From contig NZ_JAXCLA010000004.1 in the NCBI RefSeq assembly GCF_034043675.1, positions 372,001 to 436,000 on the forward strand: a DNA stretch of 64,000 bases, in the 5' to 3' direction. The translations under genes and the position numbers were made by a program. Positions 42,360 through 51,556 of the stretch are shown here, piece after piece. Source of the stretch: KK5 sp034043675. GTDB taxonomy: Bacteria; Pseudomonadota; Gammaproteobacteria; Burkholderiales; Burkholderiaceae_C. Numbering within the stretch: position 1 is the first letter of the stretch; each line of letters opens with the position of its first letter. The notes under the pieces are model-generated. The model had not been told where the DNA came from, ran no database searches, and was given only the letters and a program-made list of their open reading frames with translations.

Positions 42360-44363
42360 TTACTGCCGGACCAGCGCCTCGATCCGCTCCAGCAGGTCCG
42401 TCTTCGCGAAGGGCTTGTCCAGCGAGGCGCAGCGAGAGCGCTTGAGGAAGGCTGAAGCATCCGGCGACAGGGTGTCGCCGGTGACGAAGACGATGCGGCG
42501 CGCCATCGCCGGATGGCGTTCGCAGATCTCGCGCCACAGCGCCGCGCCGTCCATCTGCGGCATGCGCAGGTCGGACACGATCGCATCGAAGCGCGCGGTG
42601 GCGAGCATTTCCAGCGCCAGCAGGCCGGAGTCGGCCGTGGCGACTTCGTAGCCCTCGCTCTCCAGCATCGCGCGCATCACGTCGGCCAGCTCGGGCTCGT
42701 CGTCGACGACCAGCACCCGCGACTGATGCGCGCCGCGCTCGTCCATCAGCGGCATCGGCGCGCTGTCGGCCGCCGCCGCGGCCGTGCCGCTGGTGGGCAG
42801 GCTCAGCCGGAAGCTGGCGCCGCCGTAAGGGCCTTCCGGCTCCAGCGCCAGTTCGCCGCCATGATCGCGCGCCAGCGAGCGCGAGACCGACAGGCCCAGG
42901 CCCGTGCCCAGGCCTTCCGGCTTGGTCGTGAAGAAGGGTTCGAAGACGTGCTCGCGCGCCGTGGGCGAGATACCCGGTCCGTTGTCAGTCACGCGCAGCC
43001 AGACTCTCGGCTCGCGACCCTCGCGGCGCGCCTCCACGCCCGTCTGCACGCGCACGCGCCGCGGTCCGTCCACGCCGGCCAGCGCCTGCTGCGCGTTGAC
43101 CAGCAGGTTCATCACGATCTGGCCGATCTGGTCGCCGTCGGCGCTGATCGGCGGCAGGGCCTGGGCCAGGTTCAGCTCCAGCGCGATGCCATGTGAGCGG
43201 TAGCCGTAGCCGAGCATTTCGGCGGCGGCACGCACCAGCTCGTTGAAGGCCACCGGCTCGCGCTGCGCGGGGCGGCTGCGCGCCATGTTCATGAAGGTGC
43301 GCACGATGCGGCCGCAGCGCTCGGCAGCGTCGTGGATGCGGCGTGCGTCGGCCTGCAGTTCCGGGAAGTCGCGGCACTTTTCGTCGAGCAGGCTGGCGCG
43401 GCCCATCACGATCGAGAGCGGGTTGTTCAGCTCGTGCGCCACGCCGGCCAGCAGGCTGCCCATCGCCGTCAGCTTCTCGCTCTGGCGCAGTGCCTCGCGC
43501 TGGCGCTCGATCTGCGCGGCGGCATCGCGGCGCTCGGAGATGTCGATGATGGAGGCGGTGTAGAACGCGGTATCGCGCACGTCGGTGCGCCACAGCACCA
43601 TCTCGATCGGGAACTCGCTGCCATCGGCGCGCAGCGCGGCCAGTTCCATGCGCCGGCCCATCACGCGGCCCGGCTCGCCCTGCTGCACGCGCCACATGCC
43701 GGCGTCGTGCGCCTGGCGGTAGCGCTCGGGGATCATGATGTCGCCGACCTGCAGGCCCAGCACCGCGGCGCGGCTGCGGCCGAACATCGTCTCGGCCGCG
43801 GGGTTGAACTCGACGATCGCGCCGCTGGCATCGGTGCTCACCAGTGCGGCCAGCGCGTGGTCGACGATGGCCGACTTCAGCGCCTCGGCCATGTGCAGCT
43901 CGGCCAGCTTGTCGGTCAGCTCCTGCTCTCGCAGCTTCAGCTCGGTGCTGTCGCGGGCGAAGACGACGGTGCACTGCACCGGACCGCCCGGCGGGCCGTA
44001 GGGCACCAGCGATTCGCTGAGGTACTGCGAGCCATGGCCGTCGTAGTCGATCCAGCCTTCCACATGCAGCGACTCGCCGGCGAGCAGGCGCGGGATCAAA
44101 GGCGCGTACAGCGCGTAGCTCTGCTCCCCGATCAGCTCCGATACGTGCCGGCCGATCAGTTGCTCGCCCGGCCGGTGGAAGAAGCGGCACATCTCGCGGT
44201 TCAGGAAGAGGTAGTAGCCGTCCAGGTCCAGAACGCCGATGCCGCAGCTGTTGTGCTCCAGCAGCAGCGCGGCCAGCTTCGGATCGAGCCCTTTCGCAGC
44301 CTCCGACAAGCCCCACTCGGCCTGGCCCAGCGACACCAGCTTCGGGCGCCGCCGGGTGCTCAT
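42360..44363 (-). CDS. Hybrid sensor histidine kinase with two PAS domains and a C-terminal receiver
   Basis: A 667-residue soluble kinase. PAS 1 covers about residues 30-145 and PAS 2 about 165-280 (NPAAETMFGRSRAAVLGLQVGDIM), followed by HisKA with His310 (GVAHELNNPLSIV) and HATPase (NLLVNAQQAL, TDNGPGI, GLGTGLGLSVS). A receiver from about 547 has its phospho-acceptor at Asp598 (IVSDLRMPQMDG). There is no membrane segment, so it senses an internal signal. ATG 44363 overlaps the regulator stop (ATGA). Confidence 0.94.
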   Translation of the reverse strand: MSTRRRPKLVSLGQAEWGLSEAAKGLDPKLAALLLEHNSCGIGVLDLDGYYLFLNREMCRFFHRPGEQLIGRHVSELIGEQSYALYAPLIPRLLAGESLHVEGWIDYDGHGSQYLSESLVPYGPPGGPVQCTVVFARDSTELKLREQELTDKLAELHMAEALKSAIVDHALAALVSTDASGAIVEFNPAAETMFGRSRAAVLGLQVGDIMIPERYRQAHDAGMWRVQQGEPGRVMGRRMELAALRADGSEFPIEMVLWRTDVRDTAFYTASIIDISERRDAAAQIERQREALRQSEKLTAMGSLLAGVAHELNNPLSIVMGRASLLDEKCRDFPELQADARRIHDAAERCGRIVRTFMNMARSRPAQREPVAFNELVRAAAEMLGYGYRSHGIALELNLAQALPPISADGDQIGQIVMNLLVNAQQALAGVDGPRRVRVQTGVEARREGREPRVWLRVTDNGPGISPTAREHVFEPFFTTKPEGLGTGLGLSVSRSLARDHGGELALEPEGPYGGASFRLSLPTSGTAAAAADSAPMPLMDERGAHQSRVLVVDDEPELADVMRAMLESEGYEVATADSGLLALEMLATARFDAIVSDLRMPQMDGAALWREICERHPAMARRIVFVTGDTLSPDASAFLKRSRCASLDKPFAKTDLLERIEALVRQ

Positions 44364-45115
44364 GGATTGCCCGCCGGCACGAAGACGTAGCCGACGTTGC
44401 GCACCGTGCGGATCAGCGCCGGCTTGTCGGGATGCACCTCGATCTTGCGGCGCAGGCGCATCACGCGAAGGTCGATCGAACGATCGAACACGTCCCAGCC
44501 GCGCTTGTGGGCCTGCTCCATGATCTGGTCTCGGTTCAGCGGCCGGTTCGGGTGGCGTGCGAACAGGGCCAGCAGTTCGAACTCCGCAGCGGTGATCTCG
44601 ATATCCAGGCCATTGGCGTCGAACAGGCGGCGCTCTTCCAGATCCAGCTGGCAGTGGCCGAACGCGACGCGATGAACCGGCAGCGGCGGGGGCGCCTCGG
44701 CCGTCGTTGCTGCCGCCGCTGCGATCGCCTCACCGCGGCGCAGCAGCGCACGCACGCGGGCCAGCAGTTCGCGCAGCTCGAAGGGCTTGCTGACGTAGTC
44801 GTCCGCGCCCACCTCCAGGCCCACGACGCGGTCCACGGGCTCGCCGGCCGTCGTCAGCATCAGTTGCCCCATCGTCGGGTGCGCCGCGCGCAGCCAGCGA
44901 GAGAGGGAGAGCCCGTCTTCGCCAGGCATGTGGATGTCGAGGATGGCCAGGTCCGGCGCCGCCTCGGCGACAGCCAGCCGGGCGGCTGCGGCATCGGCGG
45001 CGGTGCGCACTTCGTATTCGTAGCGCTCGAGGTATTCGGCCAGCAGCGAACGCAGCTCGGGCTCGTCGTCAACGACCAGAATCGCCCGCTTGCGCCTGTC
45101 TTCCGTCCCCGCCAT
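44360..45115 (-). CDS. OmpR-family response regulator
   Basis: A 251-residue regulator. The receiver has acidic pair Asp16/Asp17, phospho-acceptor Asp60 (LAILDIHMPGEDG) and Lys110 (DDYVSKPFE). The C-terminal winged helix is OmpR-like (EFELLALFARHPNRPLNRDQIME, RSIDLRVMRLRRKIE, IRTVRNVGYVFVPAG). It is cotranscribed with the hybrid kinase. The 250-bp gap upstream is shared with the divergent small secreted protein gene and contains the repeated 20-mer. Confidence 0.95.
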   Translation of the reverse strand: MAGTEDRRKRAILVVDDEPELRSLLAEYLERYEYEVRTAADAAAARLAVAEAAPDLAILDIHMPGEDGLSLSRWLRAAHPTMGQLMLTTAGEPVDRVVGLEVGADDYVSKPFELRELLARVRALLRRGEAIAAAAATTAEAPPPLPVHRVAFGHCQLDLEERRLFDANGLDIEITAAEFELLALFARHPNRPLNRDQIMEQAHKRGWDVFDRSIDLRVMRLRRKIEVHPDKPALIRTVRNVGYVFVPAGNP

Positions 45116-45132
45116 CGAAAAACCTCGTGTGA

Positions 45133-45190
45133 GCCCCGTGACTGCGGCGAGTTTATCGGTCAGTACGCCATGCGCACGGCCTCACGGGGC
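45133..45190. repeat. Long-range 9-bp inverted repeat in the regulator leader
   Basis: GCCCCGTGA (45133-45141) and TCACGGGGC (45182-45190) are perfect inverted copies about 40 nt apart just upstream of the response-regulator start. This could be an RNA stem or a looped operator. Chance cannot be excluded at this GC content. Confidence 0.3.
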
Positions 45191-45265
45191 ACGCCGGGTC
45201 CTTCTGTCTAACGAAATAAAGCCATAACCCGAGGGCATAGGGTGGGTCAGGATTACCGCTCCGGG

Positions 45266-45285
45266 CTAACAGATGAAACAAGCGG
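45266..45285 (+). promoter_or_regulatory. 20-mer shared between the globin and small-protein upstream regions, copy 2
   Basis: CTAACAGATGAAACAAGCGG lies 80 nt before the ATG of the small secreted protein gene, in the same orientation relative to its gene as copy 1 at 41799-41818. A weaker related sequence, CTAACGAAATAAAGCC, is found at 45208-45223. Confidence 0.45.
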
Positions 45286-45365
45286 GGGCCGAACTGAAGC
45301 GCCATTGAATCAGCCGCTGCCGACACTGCCTTCACCGCAACATCTTTCTTCCGGAGTTCTTCATC

Positions 45366-45665
45366 ATGATCCGCCGCTCGCTCGCCATCGCCGCCCTGCT
45401 GACCGCCACCGCCTTCGCCCAAGCGCAGGAGCCGGTCTCGACCCCGGTGCCGGTGAAGGACTTCGACGTCTACGTCGACCTGCCGACCGCCTTCGCCTAC
45501 ATCAAGCTGCCCACTGGCTGGAAGTTCATTGGCAAGCTCGACGCCTCGCAACTGAAGCAGTTGCCGCCCGGCACCCTGACCGCACTGCTGCGCACCGACG
45601 CTGAAGCCAGCCCGGTGCGGATGGCAGCCGCCGAACGTACGGCGCCGGCCCCGGTCCTGAAGTAA
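45366..45665 (+). CDS. Small secreted protein of unknown function
   Basis: A 99-residue protein with a signal peptide (MIRRSLAIAALLTATAFAQA) and a mature part of about 78 residues without cysteines: VKDFDVYVDLPTAFAYIKLP, GWKFIGKLDASQLKQLPPG. I recognise no family. It is divergent from the two-component genes and is followed by a strong terminator, so it is its own transcription unit. A shared upstream 20-mer suggests co-regulation with the globin gene. Confidence 0.75.
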   Translation: MIRRSLAIAALLTATAFAQAQEPVSTPVPVKDFDVYVDLPTAFAYIKLPTGWKFIGKLDASQLKQLPPGTLTALLRTDAEASPVRMAAAERTAPAPVLK

Positions 45666-45694
45666 GGCCCGAGCGATACGGGACAATGCGAGTA

Positions 45695-45737
45695 GCCGCG
45701 ACTGTCCTTTTCCGGGACAGTCGCGGCACTTTTGTTT
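45695..45737 (+). terminator. Rho-independent terminator after the small secreted protein gene
   Basis: GCCGCGACTGTCC (45695-45707) pairs perfectly with GGACAGTCGCGGC (45715-45727), 13 bp with a 7-nt loop, followed by ACTTTTGTTT. It lies 30 nt after the stop. Because of it, the transporter gene downstream must start after it. Confidence 0.88.
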
Positions 45738-45754
45738 CAAGAACGAGTTGTCCC

Positions 45755-47176
45755 GTGTCCTCTGTCCTTCCCTCCGTCGGCGCCGCGGCGCTGGCTCCTG
45801 ATGCCCGGAACGCGCGCAACGATCGCGCCTTCCTGGGCCACCCCGTCGGCCTCGGCTGGCTTTCCTTCTGCGAGCTGTGGGAGCGTTTCTCCTACTACGG
45901 CATGCAGGCGCTGCTGGTGCTGTACCTCAGCAACTGGCTGTTCAAGCCCGAGAACATCGGCAACGTCGCCGGCATGGATGCGTTGCGAGGCGTCATCGAG
46001 GGCGTTACCGGCCCGCGCTCGCCGCAGCAGCTGGCCTCGGCAGTGTTCGGCCTGTACGCCGGCTTCGTCTACCTGACGCCACTGTTCGGCGGCATGGTGG
46101 CCGACCGCCTGCTCGGCCGCACGAAGACGATCGTCATCGGCGCAGTGCTGATGGCGCTGGGTCACTTCCTGATGGCCTTCGAATACAGCTTCCTGATCGC
46201 GCTGCTGTGCCTGCTGCTGGGCGTGGGCTGCTTCAAGGGCAATATCGCCGCGCAGGTGGGCGACCTCTACGCGCCCGGCGACACCCGCCGCGCCAGCGCC
46301 TTCCAGATCTTCATGCTGGCGGTGCAGATCGCCGTCATCGCCGCACCGATCGTCTGCGGCACGCTGGGCGAGAAGGTCGCCTGGCACTGGGGCTTCGGCG
46401 CTGCCGGCGTCGGCATGGTGATCGGCCTGTTCGTCTATCTGGCCGGCCGCAAGTACCTACCGCCGGAACCCGCGCGCAGCGTCGCCGCCAAGGAAAAGCG
46501 CGCGCCGATGAGCGGCCGCGAGGTGGCCGCTATCGTGCTGCTGGTGGCGCTGCTGCCGGTGCTGATGCTGTCCATCGTCGGCAACCAGCAGTTCAACAAC
46601 GCCTTCCCGCTGTGGTCCGAGAAGAACATGGACCTGGTGCTGTTCGGCTGGCAGGTGCCGGTGACCTGGCTGCAGGCCGTCGACGCCTTCATCAGCACGG
46701 CGACGATGCTGCTGTCGATCGGCTTCTGGAAGTGGTGGTCCACCCGCCGCCAGGAGCCCGATGAGCTGACCAAGATGGCCATCGGCTCGCTGCTCGCCGC
46801 CGGCGCGCCTGCGCTGATGGTGATCGCCGCCGGCATCGCGCAGCACGAGAAGGTCAGCTTCGTCTGGACCCTGGGCTACACGATCGTCAACGACCTCGGC
46901 TTCGCCAACATCCTGCCGGTGGGCCTCGCGCTCTACTCGCGCGCCGCGCCGCGCCGCATGGAAGGCCTGCTGATCGGCGTCTACTACCTGCATCTGTTCG
47001 CCGGCAACATCTTCGTCGGCTGGCTCGCGGGCCTGCTGGACGTGCTGCCTGGTCAGCAGTTCTGGGGCCTGCATGCGGTGCTGGTGGGCGCCGCGGGCGT
47101 GCTGCTGCTGGCGGCGAAGATGCTGTTCGGCAGGGTTCTGCTGCCGACGGCGAAGGATGAGGCCGTCGCGGCCTGA
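45755..47176 (+). CDS. POT-family (proton-dependent) oligopeptide transporter
   Basis: A 473-residue carrier of the PTR2/POT family with the signature FCELWERFSYYGMQALLVLYL (ExxERFxYYG), then about 12-14 membrane segments and GVGCFKGNIAAQVGDLY. It imports di- or tripeptides with protons. GTG 45755 is chosen over an in-frame ATG at 45686, because the latter would place the terminator hairpin inside the coding region. Confidence 0.9.
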   Translation: MSSVLPSVGAAALAPDARNARNDRAFLGHPVGLGWLSFCELWERFSYYGMQALLVLYLSNWLFKPENIGNVAGMDALRGVIEGVTGPRSPQQLASAVFGLYAGFVYLTPLFGGMVADRLLGRTKTIVIGAVLMALGHFLMAFEYSFLIALLCLLLGVGCFKGNIAAQVGDLYAPGDTRRASAFQIFMLAVQIAVIAAPIVCGTLGEKVAWHWGFGAAGVGMVIGLFVYLAGRKYLPPEPARSVAAKEKRAPMSGREVAAIVLLVALLPVLMLSIVGNQQFNNAFPLWSEKNMDLVLFGWQVPVTWLQAVDAFISTATMLLSIGFWKWWSTRRQEPDELTKMAIGSLLAAGAPALMVIAAGIAQHEKVSFVWTLGYTIVNDLGFANILPVGLALYSRAAPRRMEGLLIGVYYLHLFAGNIFVGWLAGLLDVLPGQQFWGLHAVLVGAAGVLLLAAKMLFGRVLLPTAKDEAVAA

Positions 47177-47254
47177 TCCGCCTCGGCGGGGTTCGTGACG
47201 CGGGCGCGGGCCCTTGAACCCGCCGCCCGCGCCCCGACGTGGCAAGCTCCTGCC

Positions 47255-50200
47255 ATGCACAGCTTCCACCCCGCCGTCCAGGCCTGGTTCGACCGGACCT
47301 TCCCTGCGCCCACGCCGGCGCAGGCTGCCGCCTGGCCGGCGATCCAGGCGGGGCGGCACACGCTGGTGGCGGCACCGACGGGATCCGGCAAGACGCTGAC
47401 GGCTTTCCTCGCGGCGCTCGACGCGCTGGTGCGCAAGGGCCTGGAGACGCCTGAAGGTCTGCCGGACGAGTGCGCGATCGTCTATGTGTCGCCGCTGAAG
47501 GCCCTGTCCAACGACATCCGGCTGAACCTGGAAGCGCCACTGGCCGGCATCCGCGCCGACCTGAAGGCCATGGGCCTGCCCGACGTCGAGATCCGTACCG
47601 CCGTGCGCACCGGCGACACCCCGGCCAACGAGCGCGCGCAGGCCCTGCGCCGGCCGCCGCATGTGTTCGTGACGACACCCGAATCGCTGTACGTGCTGAC
47701 CGGGTCGGCATCGGGCCGGCGGCTGCTGTCGACGGTGCGCACGGTGATCGTCGACGAGATCCATGCGGTAGCGGCGACGAAGCGCGGCAGCCACCTGGCG
47801 CTGACCTTGGAGCGGTTGCAGGCGCTGTGCTCGCGGCCGTTGGTACGGATCGGCTTGTCGGCCACACAGAAGCCCATCGAGCTGGTCGCGCGCTTCCTCA
47901 CCGGCAATGCGGACGAGCCCTGCGAGATCGTCGATATCGGCTATTCCCGCAAGCGCGACCTGGCGCTCGAGGTGCCGCCGACGCCGCTTGTCGCAGTGAT
48001 GTCCAACGACCAGTGGGAGCAGGTCTACGACCGCGTTGTCGAACTCGCGGTCCAGCACCGCACGACCTTGGTCTTCGTCAACACGCGGCGCATGGCCGAA
48101 CGCGCGGCCCGGCACCTGGGCGAGCGGCTCGGCAAGGAGGCCGTGGCGGCGCACCACGGCAGCCTGTCGAAGGAGGCGCGGCTGTCGGCCGAGCAGCGGC
48201 TCAAGCGCGGCGAGCTGAAACTGCTGGTGGCCACCGCCTCGCTGGAGCTGGGTCTGGACATCGGCGACGTGGACCTGGTCGTGCAGCTCGGCTCGCCGCG
48301 CTCGATTGCCACCTTCCTGCAGCGCGCCGGCCGTTCGGGCCATGCGGTGGGCGGCACGCCGAAGGCGCGGCTGTTCCCGCAGACGCGCGACGAACTGGTC
48401 GAATGCGCCGCGCTGCTCGATGCCGTGAACCGGGGCGAGCTCGACGCGCTGAAAGTGCCCGATGCGCCGCTGGACGTGCTGGCCCAGCAGTTGATCGCCG
48501 AGGTCGCCTGCCGCGAGTGGGACGAGGACGCGCTCTTCGCGCTGGTGCGCCGCGCCTGGCCCTACCGCGCGCTGGATCGCGAACGCTTCGACGAGGTCGT
48601 GCGCATGGTCAGCGACGGCTTCTCGACTCGCCAGGGCCCACGCGGCAGCTATGTGCACCGCGACGCGGTCCACGGGCACCTGCGCGAGCGGCGCGGCGCG
48701 CGCATGACCGCGCTCACCTCCGGCGGCACGATCCCCGAGGCGGCCGACTACACGGTGATGCTGGAGCCGCAGGCCGAGAAGGTCGGCACCGTCAACGAGG
48801 ACTTCGCCGTCGAGAGCCTGGCCGGCGACGTGTTCCAGCTCGGCAACACCAGCTACAAGATCCTGCGCGTGCAGCCCGGCATCGTCCGCGTGGAAGACGC
48901 CAAGGGCGCGGCGCCGAACATCCCGTTCTGGCTCGGCGAAGCGCCGGGGCGCAGCGACGAGCTGTCGTTCGCCGTCTCCCGGCTGCGCGCCGAGTTCGAG
49001 CGGCACCAGGGCGACCCGCTCGCCTGGGCCGTCGGCACCTTGGGCCTGCCCGAGGCCGCGGCGCAGCAGTTGGTCGACTACCTGGGCCGCGCGCTGAAGG
49101 ATCTCGGCGTGCTGCCCACGCAGGACCGCATCGTGCTGGAACGCTTCTTCGACGAGTCGGGCGGCATGCAGCTGATCGTCCATTCGCCGCGCGGCAGCCG
49201 CCTGAACCGTGCCTGGGGCCTGGCGCTGCGGAAGCGCTTCTGCCGCCAGTTCAACTTCGAGCTGCAGGCCGCGGCCACCGAGGACGCGATCCAGCTCTCG
49301 CTGTCCACCGCGCACAGCTTCGAGCTGGCCGAGGTCGCGCGCTACCTGAACAGCGCCACGGCCGAGCACGTGCTGGTGCAGGCGCTGCTGGATTCGCCGC
49401 TGTTCGGCGTGCGCTGGCGCTGGAACGCGACCACGGCGCTGGCGCTGCCGCGCATGCAGGGCGGGCGCAAGGTGGCGCCGCAGCTCCAGCGGATGAAGTC
49501 CGAAGACCTGCTGGCCTCGGTATTCCCCGACCAGGTCGCCTGCCTGGAAAACATCGCCGGCGAGCGCGAGATCCCCGAACATCCGCTGGTCGCGCAGACA
49601 CTGGACGACTGCCTGCACGAGGCGATGGACGCCGAGGGTTGGCTGGCGCTGCTGCGCGAGCTGGAAGCCGGCCGCATCGAGGTGATCGCGCGCGACCTGC
49701 CCGCGCCCTCGCCGCTCGCCGCCGAGGCGCTGACGGCTAAGCCCTACGCCTACCTGGACGACGCGCCCATCGAGGAGCGCCGCACGCAGGCCGTCCAGAA
49801 TCGCCGTTATGCCGATCCGGAGAGCGGCGACGACCTGGGCCGGCTCGATGCCGAGGCGATCCAGGCCGTGCGCGACGAGGCCTGGCCGCAGCCGCGCACG
49901 GCCGACGAGATGCATGAGGCGGTGGAGATGCTGGGCGTGGTCACCGATGCCGAGGTTGCCGCGAACGAGGGCTGGGCCGGCTGGCTGCAGGCGCTCGCTG
50001 GCGCACAGCGGGCCACGCGGCTTGAACAGATGGGCCTCTGGACCGTGGCGGAGCGGCTGGCCGGCGTGCGGGCGCTGTATTCGCAGACGACGATCGCACC
50101 ACCGATCGACGCGCCCGCCGGCTACACCGCGGTGCCGGAAGACCCGCTGCGTGAGTTGCTGCGGGCACGCCTGGGGGGCCTCGGCCCGGTCACCGCATTG

Positions 50201-51556
50201 GCGTTGGCTACCCAGTTGCAGCACCCGCCCGCCGCTATCGAAGCCGCACTGCTGGCACTGCAGGCCGAAGGCACGGTGATGCACGGACGCTTCACGCCAG
50301 GCGCCGTAGAAGTCGAATGGTGCGAGCGCCATCTGCTCGCGCGCATCCACCGCTACACCTTGCAGCGGCTGCGCCGCGAGATCGAGCCGGTGGAGCCGCG
50401 CGACTTCATGCGCTTCCTGTTCGACTGGCAGCAGATCGGCCCCGGCAGCCAGCTCGAAGGCGCCGAGGCCCTGCCCGCCGTGCTGGCCGCGCTGGAGGGC
50501 TACGAGGCGCCGGCCCAGCTCTGGGAGGCCGAGATCCTGCCGGCGCGGCTGCGCGACTATTCGAGCGCCTGGCTGGATGAGCTGTGCACCGCCGGCCGCA
50601 CGACCTGGACGCGACTGCGGCCGCTGACGTCCAGTTCAAGCGGCAACGTCGGAACCTCGCTGCGCGGCACACCAGTGCTGCTGCTGCCACGGCGCAGTGC
50701 CGCGTTGTGGGCGCGCATCGCGCCGGCGCCGGCCGACGAGACAGAGTTCGGCCACAAGGCGCGGCGCCTGGGCGACTACCTGGCCATGCACGGCGCCTCC
50801 TTCTTCGATGAGATGCTGCAGGGCACGCGGCTGCTGCCCTCGGAGCTGGAGGACGCGCTGGCCGAACTGGTCGTGCGCGGGCGCGCCAGTTGCGACAGCT
50901 TTGCCGGGCTGCGGGCGCTGATGGTGCCGCCGTCCAAGCGCAGCGTCAGCAAATCAGCCTCGCGGCATCGCTCGCGCCGGCCGCTGGTGGGCATCGAGGA
51001 CGCCGGCCGCTGGTCCTTGATCCGCCCTCAGCACCAGGACGCCGCGGCCGAAGACATCGAGCACCTGGTGCGCACGCTGCTGCGCCGCTACGGCGTGATC
51101 GCCTGGCGCCTGCTGGAGCGCGAGGCGGCCTGGCTGCCGCCGTGGCGGGAGCTGGTGCGCGTCTGCCGACGGCTGGAGGCACGCGGAGACCTGCGCGGCG
51201 GACGCTTCATCGCCGGCTTGTCGGGCGAGCAATTCGCGCTGCCGGAGGCGGTGGCGCGGATGCGGGAGATCCGCCGCCGGCCGCTGGCCGAGGACGCGCC
51301 GTGGATCTGCCTCGCCGCCGCCGATCCGGCCAACCTGCTCGGCACCTTGCTGCCTGGGCCCAGGCTGCCGCGCACCGCCGGCAACCGTGTGCTGTACCGC
51401 GACGGCCTGCCGGTGGCGACACAGGTGGCCGGGGACTTCGCGCCGCTGGTGGAGATGACGCCGGCCCAAAAGCAAACCGCCGCGCGGGCCCTGTTGCTGG
51501 GCCCGGCGGCGGTGCTGCCGTCAGTGGCTAACGCAGTACTTCAGCGGATGGAGTAA
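47255..51556 (+). CDS. lhr: Large Lhr-type DEAD/DEAH helicase
   Basis: A 1433-residue superfamily 2 DNA helicase. The N-terminal helicase core has Walker A AAPTGSGKTLTAF, VDEIHAV (II), GLSATQ (III) and FLQRAGRSGHAVGG (VI), followed by the Lhr-specific winged-helix and beta-barrel core and the long C-terminal extension seen in E. coli and Pseudomonas Lhr. Lhr proteins act in DNA repair. ATG 47255 precedes the Q-motif region. Its last 16 nt overlap the convergent gene at 51541. No nuclease or ligase partner gene is adjacent. Confidence 0.95.
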   Translation: MHSFHPAVQAWFDRTFPAPTPAQAAAWPAIQAGRHTLVAAPTGSGKTLTAFLAALDALVRKGLETPEGLPDECAIVYVSPLKALSNDIRLNLEAPLAGIRADLKAMGLPDVEIRTAVRTGDTPANERAQALRRPPHVFVTTPESLYVLTGSASGRRLLSTVRTVIVDEIHAVAATKRGSHLALTLERLQALCSRPLVRIGLSATQKPIELVARFLTGNADEPCEIVDIGYSRKRDLALEVPPTPLVAVMSNDQWEQVYDRVVELAVQHRTTLVFVNTRRMAERAARHLGERLGKEAVAAHHGSLSKEARLSAEQRLKRGELKLLVATASLELGLDIGDVDLVVQLGSPRSIATFLQRAGRSGHAVGGTPKARLFPQTRDELVECAALLDAVNRGELDALKVPDAPLDVLAQQLIAEVACREWDEDALFALVRRAWPYRALDRERFDEVVRMVSDGFSTRQGPRGSYVHRDAVHGHLRERRGARMTALTSGGTIPEAADYTVMLEPQAEKVGTVNEDFAVESLAGDVFQLGNTSYKILRVQPGIVRVEDAKGAAPNIPFWLGEAPGRSDELSFAVSRLRAEFERHQGDPLAWAVGTLGLPEAAAQQLVDYLGRALKDLGVLPTQDRIVLERFFDESGGMQLIVHSPRGSRLNRAWGLALRKRFCRQFNFELQAAATEDAIQLSLSTAHSFELAEVARYLNSATAEHVLVQALLDSPLFGVRWRWNATTALALPRMQGGRKVAPQLQRMKSEDLLASVFPDQVACLENIAGEREIPEHPLVAQTLDDCLHEAMDAEGWLALLRELEAGRIEVIARDLPAPSPLAAEALTAKPYAYLDDAPIEERRTQAVQNRRYADPESGDDLGRLDAEAIQAVRDEAWPQPRTADEMHEAVEMLGVVTDAEVAANEGWAGWLQALAGAQRATRLEQMGLWTVAERLAGVRALYSQTTIAPPIDAPAGYTAVPEDPLRELLRARLGGLGPVTALALATQLQHPPAAIEAALLALQAEGTVMHGRFTPGAVEVEWCERHLLARIHRYTLQRLRREIEPVEPRDFMRFLFDWQQIGPGSQLEGAEALPAVLAALEGYEAPAQLWEAEILPARLRDYSSAWLDELCTAGRTTWTRLRPLTSSSSGNVGTSLRGTPVLLLPRRSAALWARIAPAPADETEFGHKARRLGDYLAMHGASFFDEMLQGTRLLPSELEDALAELVVRGRASCDSFAGLRALMVPPSKRSVSKSASRHRSRRPLVGIEDAGRWSLIRPQHQDAAAEDIEHLVRTLLRRYGVIAWRLLEREAAWLPPWRELVRVCRRLEARGDLRGGRFIAGLSGEQFALPEAVARMREIRRRPLAEDAPWICLAAADPANLLGTLLPGPRLPRTAGNRVLYRDGLPVATQVAGDFAPLVEMTPAQKQTAARALLLGPAAVLPSVANAVLQRME

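Noticed and set aside
45686..45754. N-terminal extension of the POT transporter from ATG 45686
   Set aside because: It would be encoded by the terminator hairpin of the upstream gene and has no family similarity.
46457..50350. 1297-codon open frame antisense to the POT and lhr genes
   Set aside because: It is a GC-rich shadow of conserved sense genes. Its product is Arg/Gln/His/Ala-rich with no recognisable domain.
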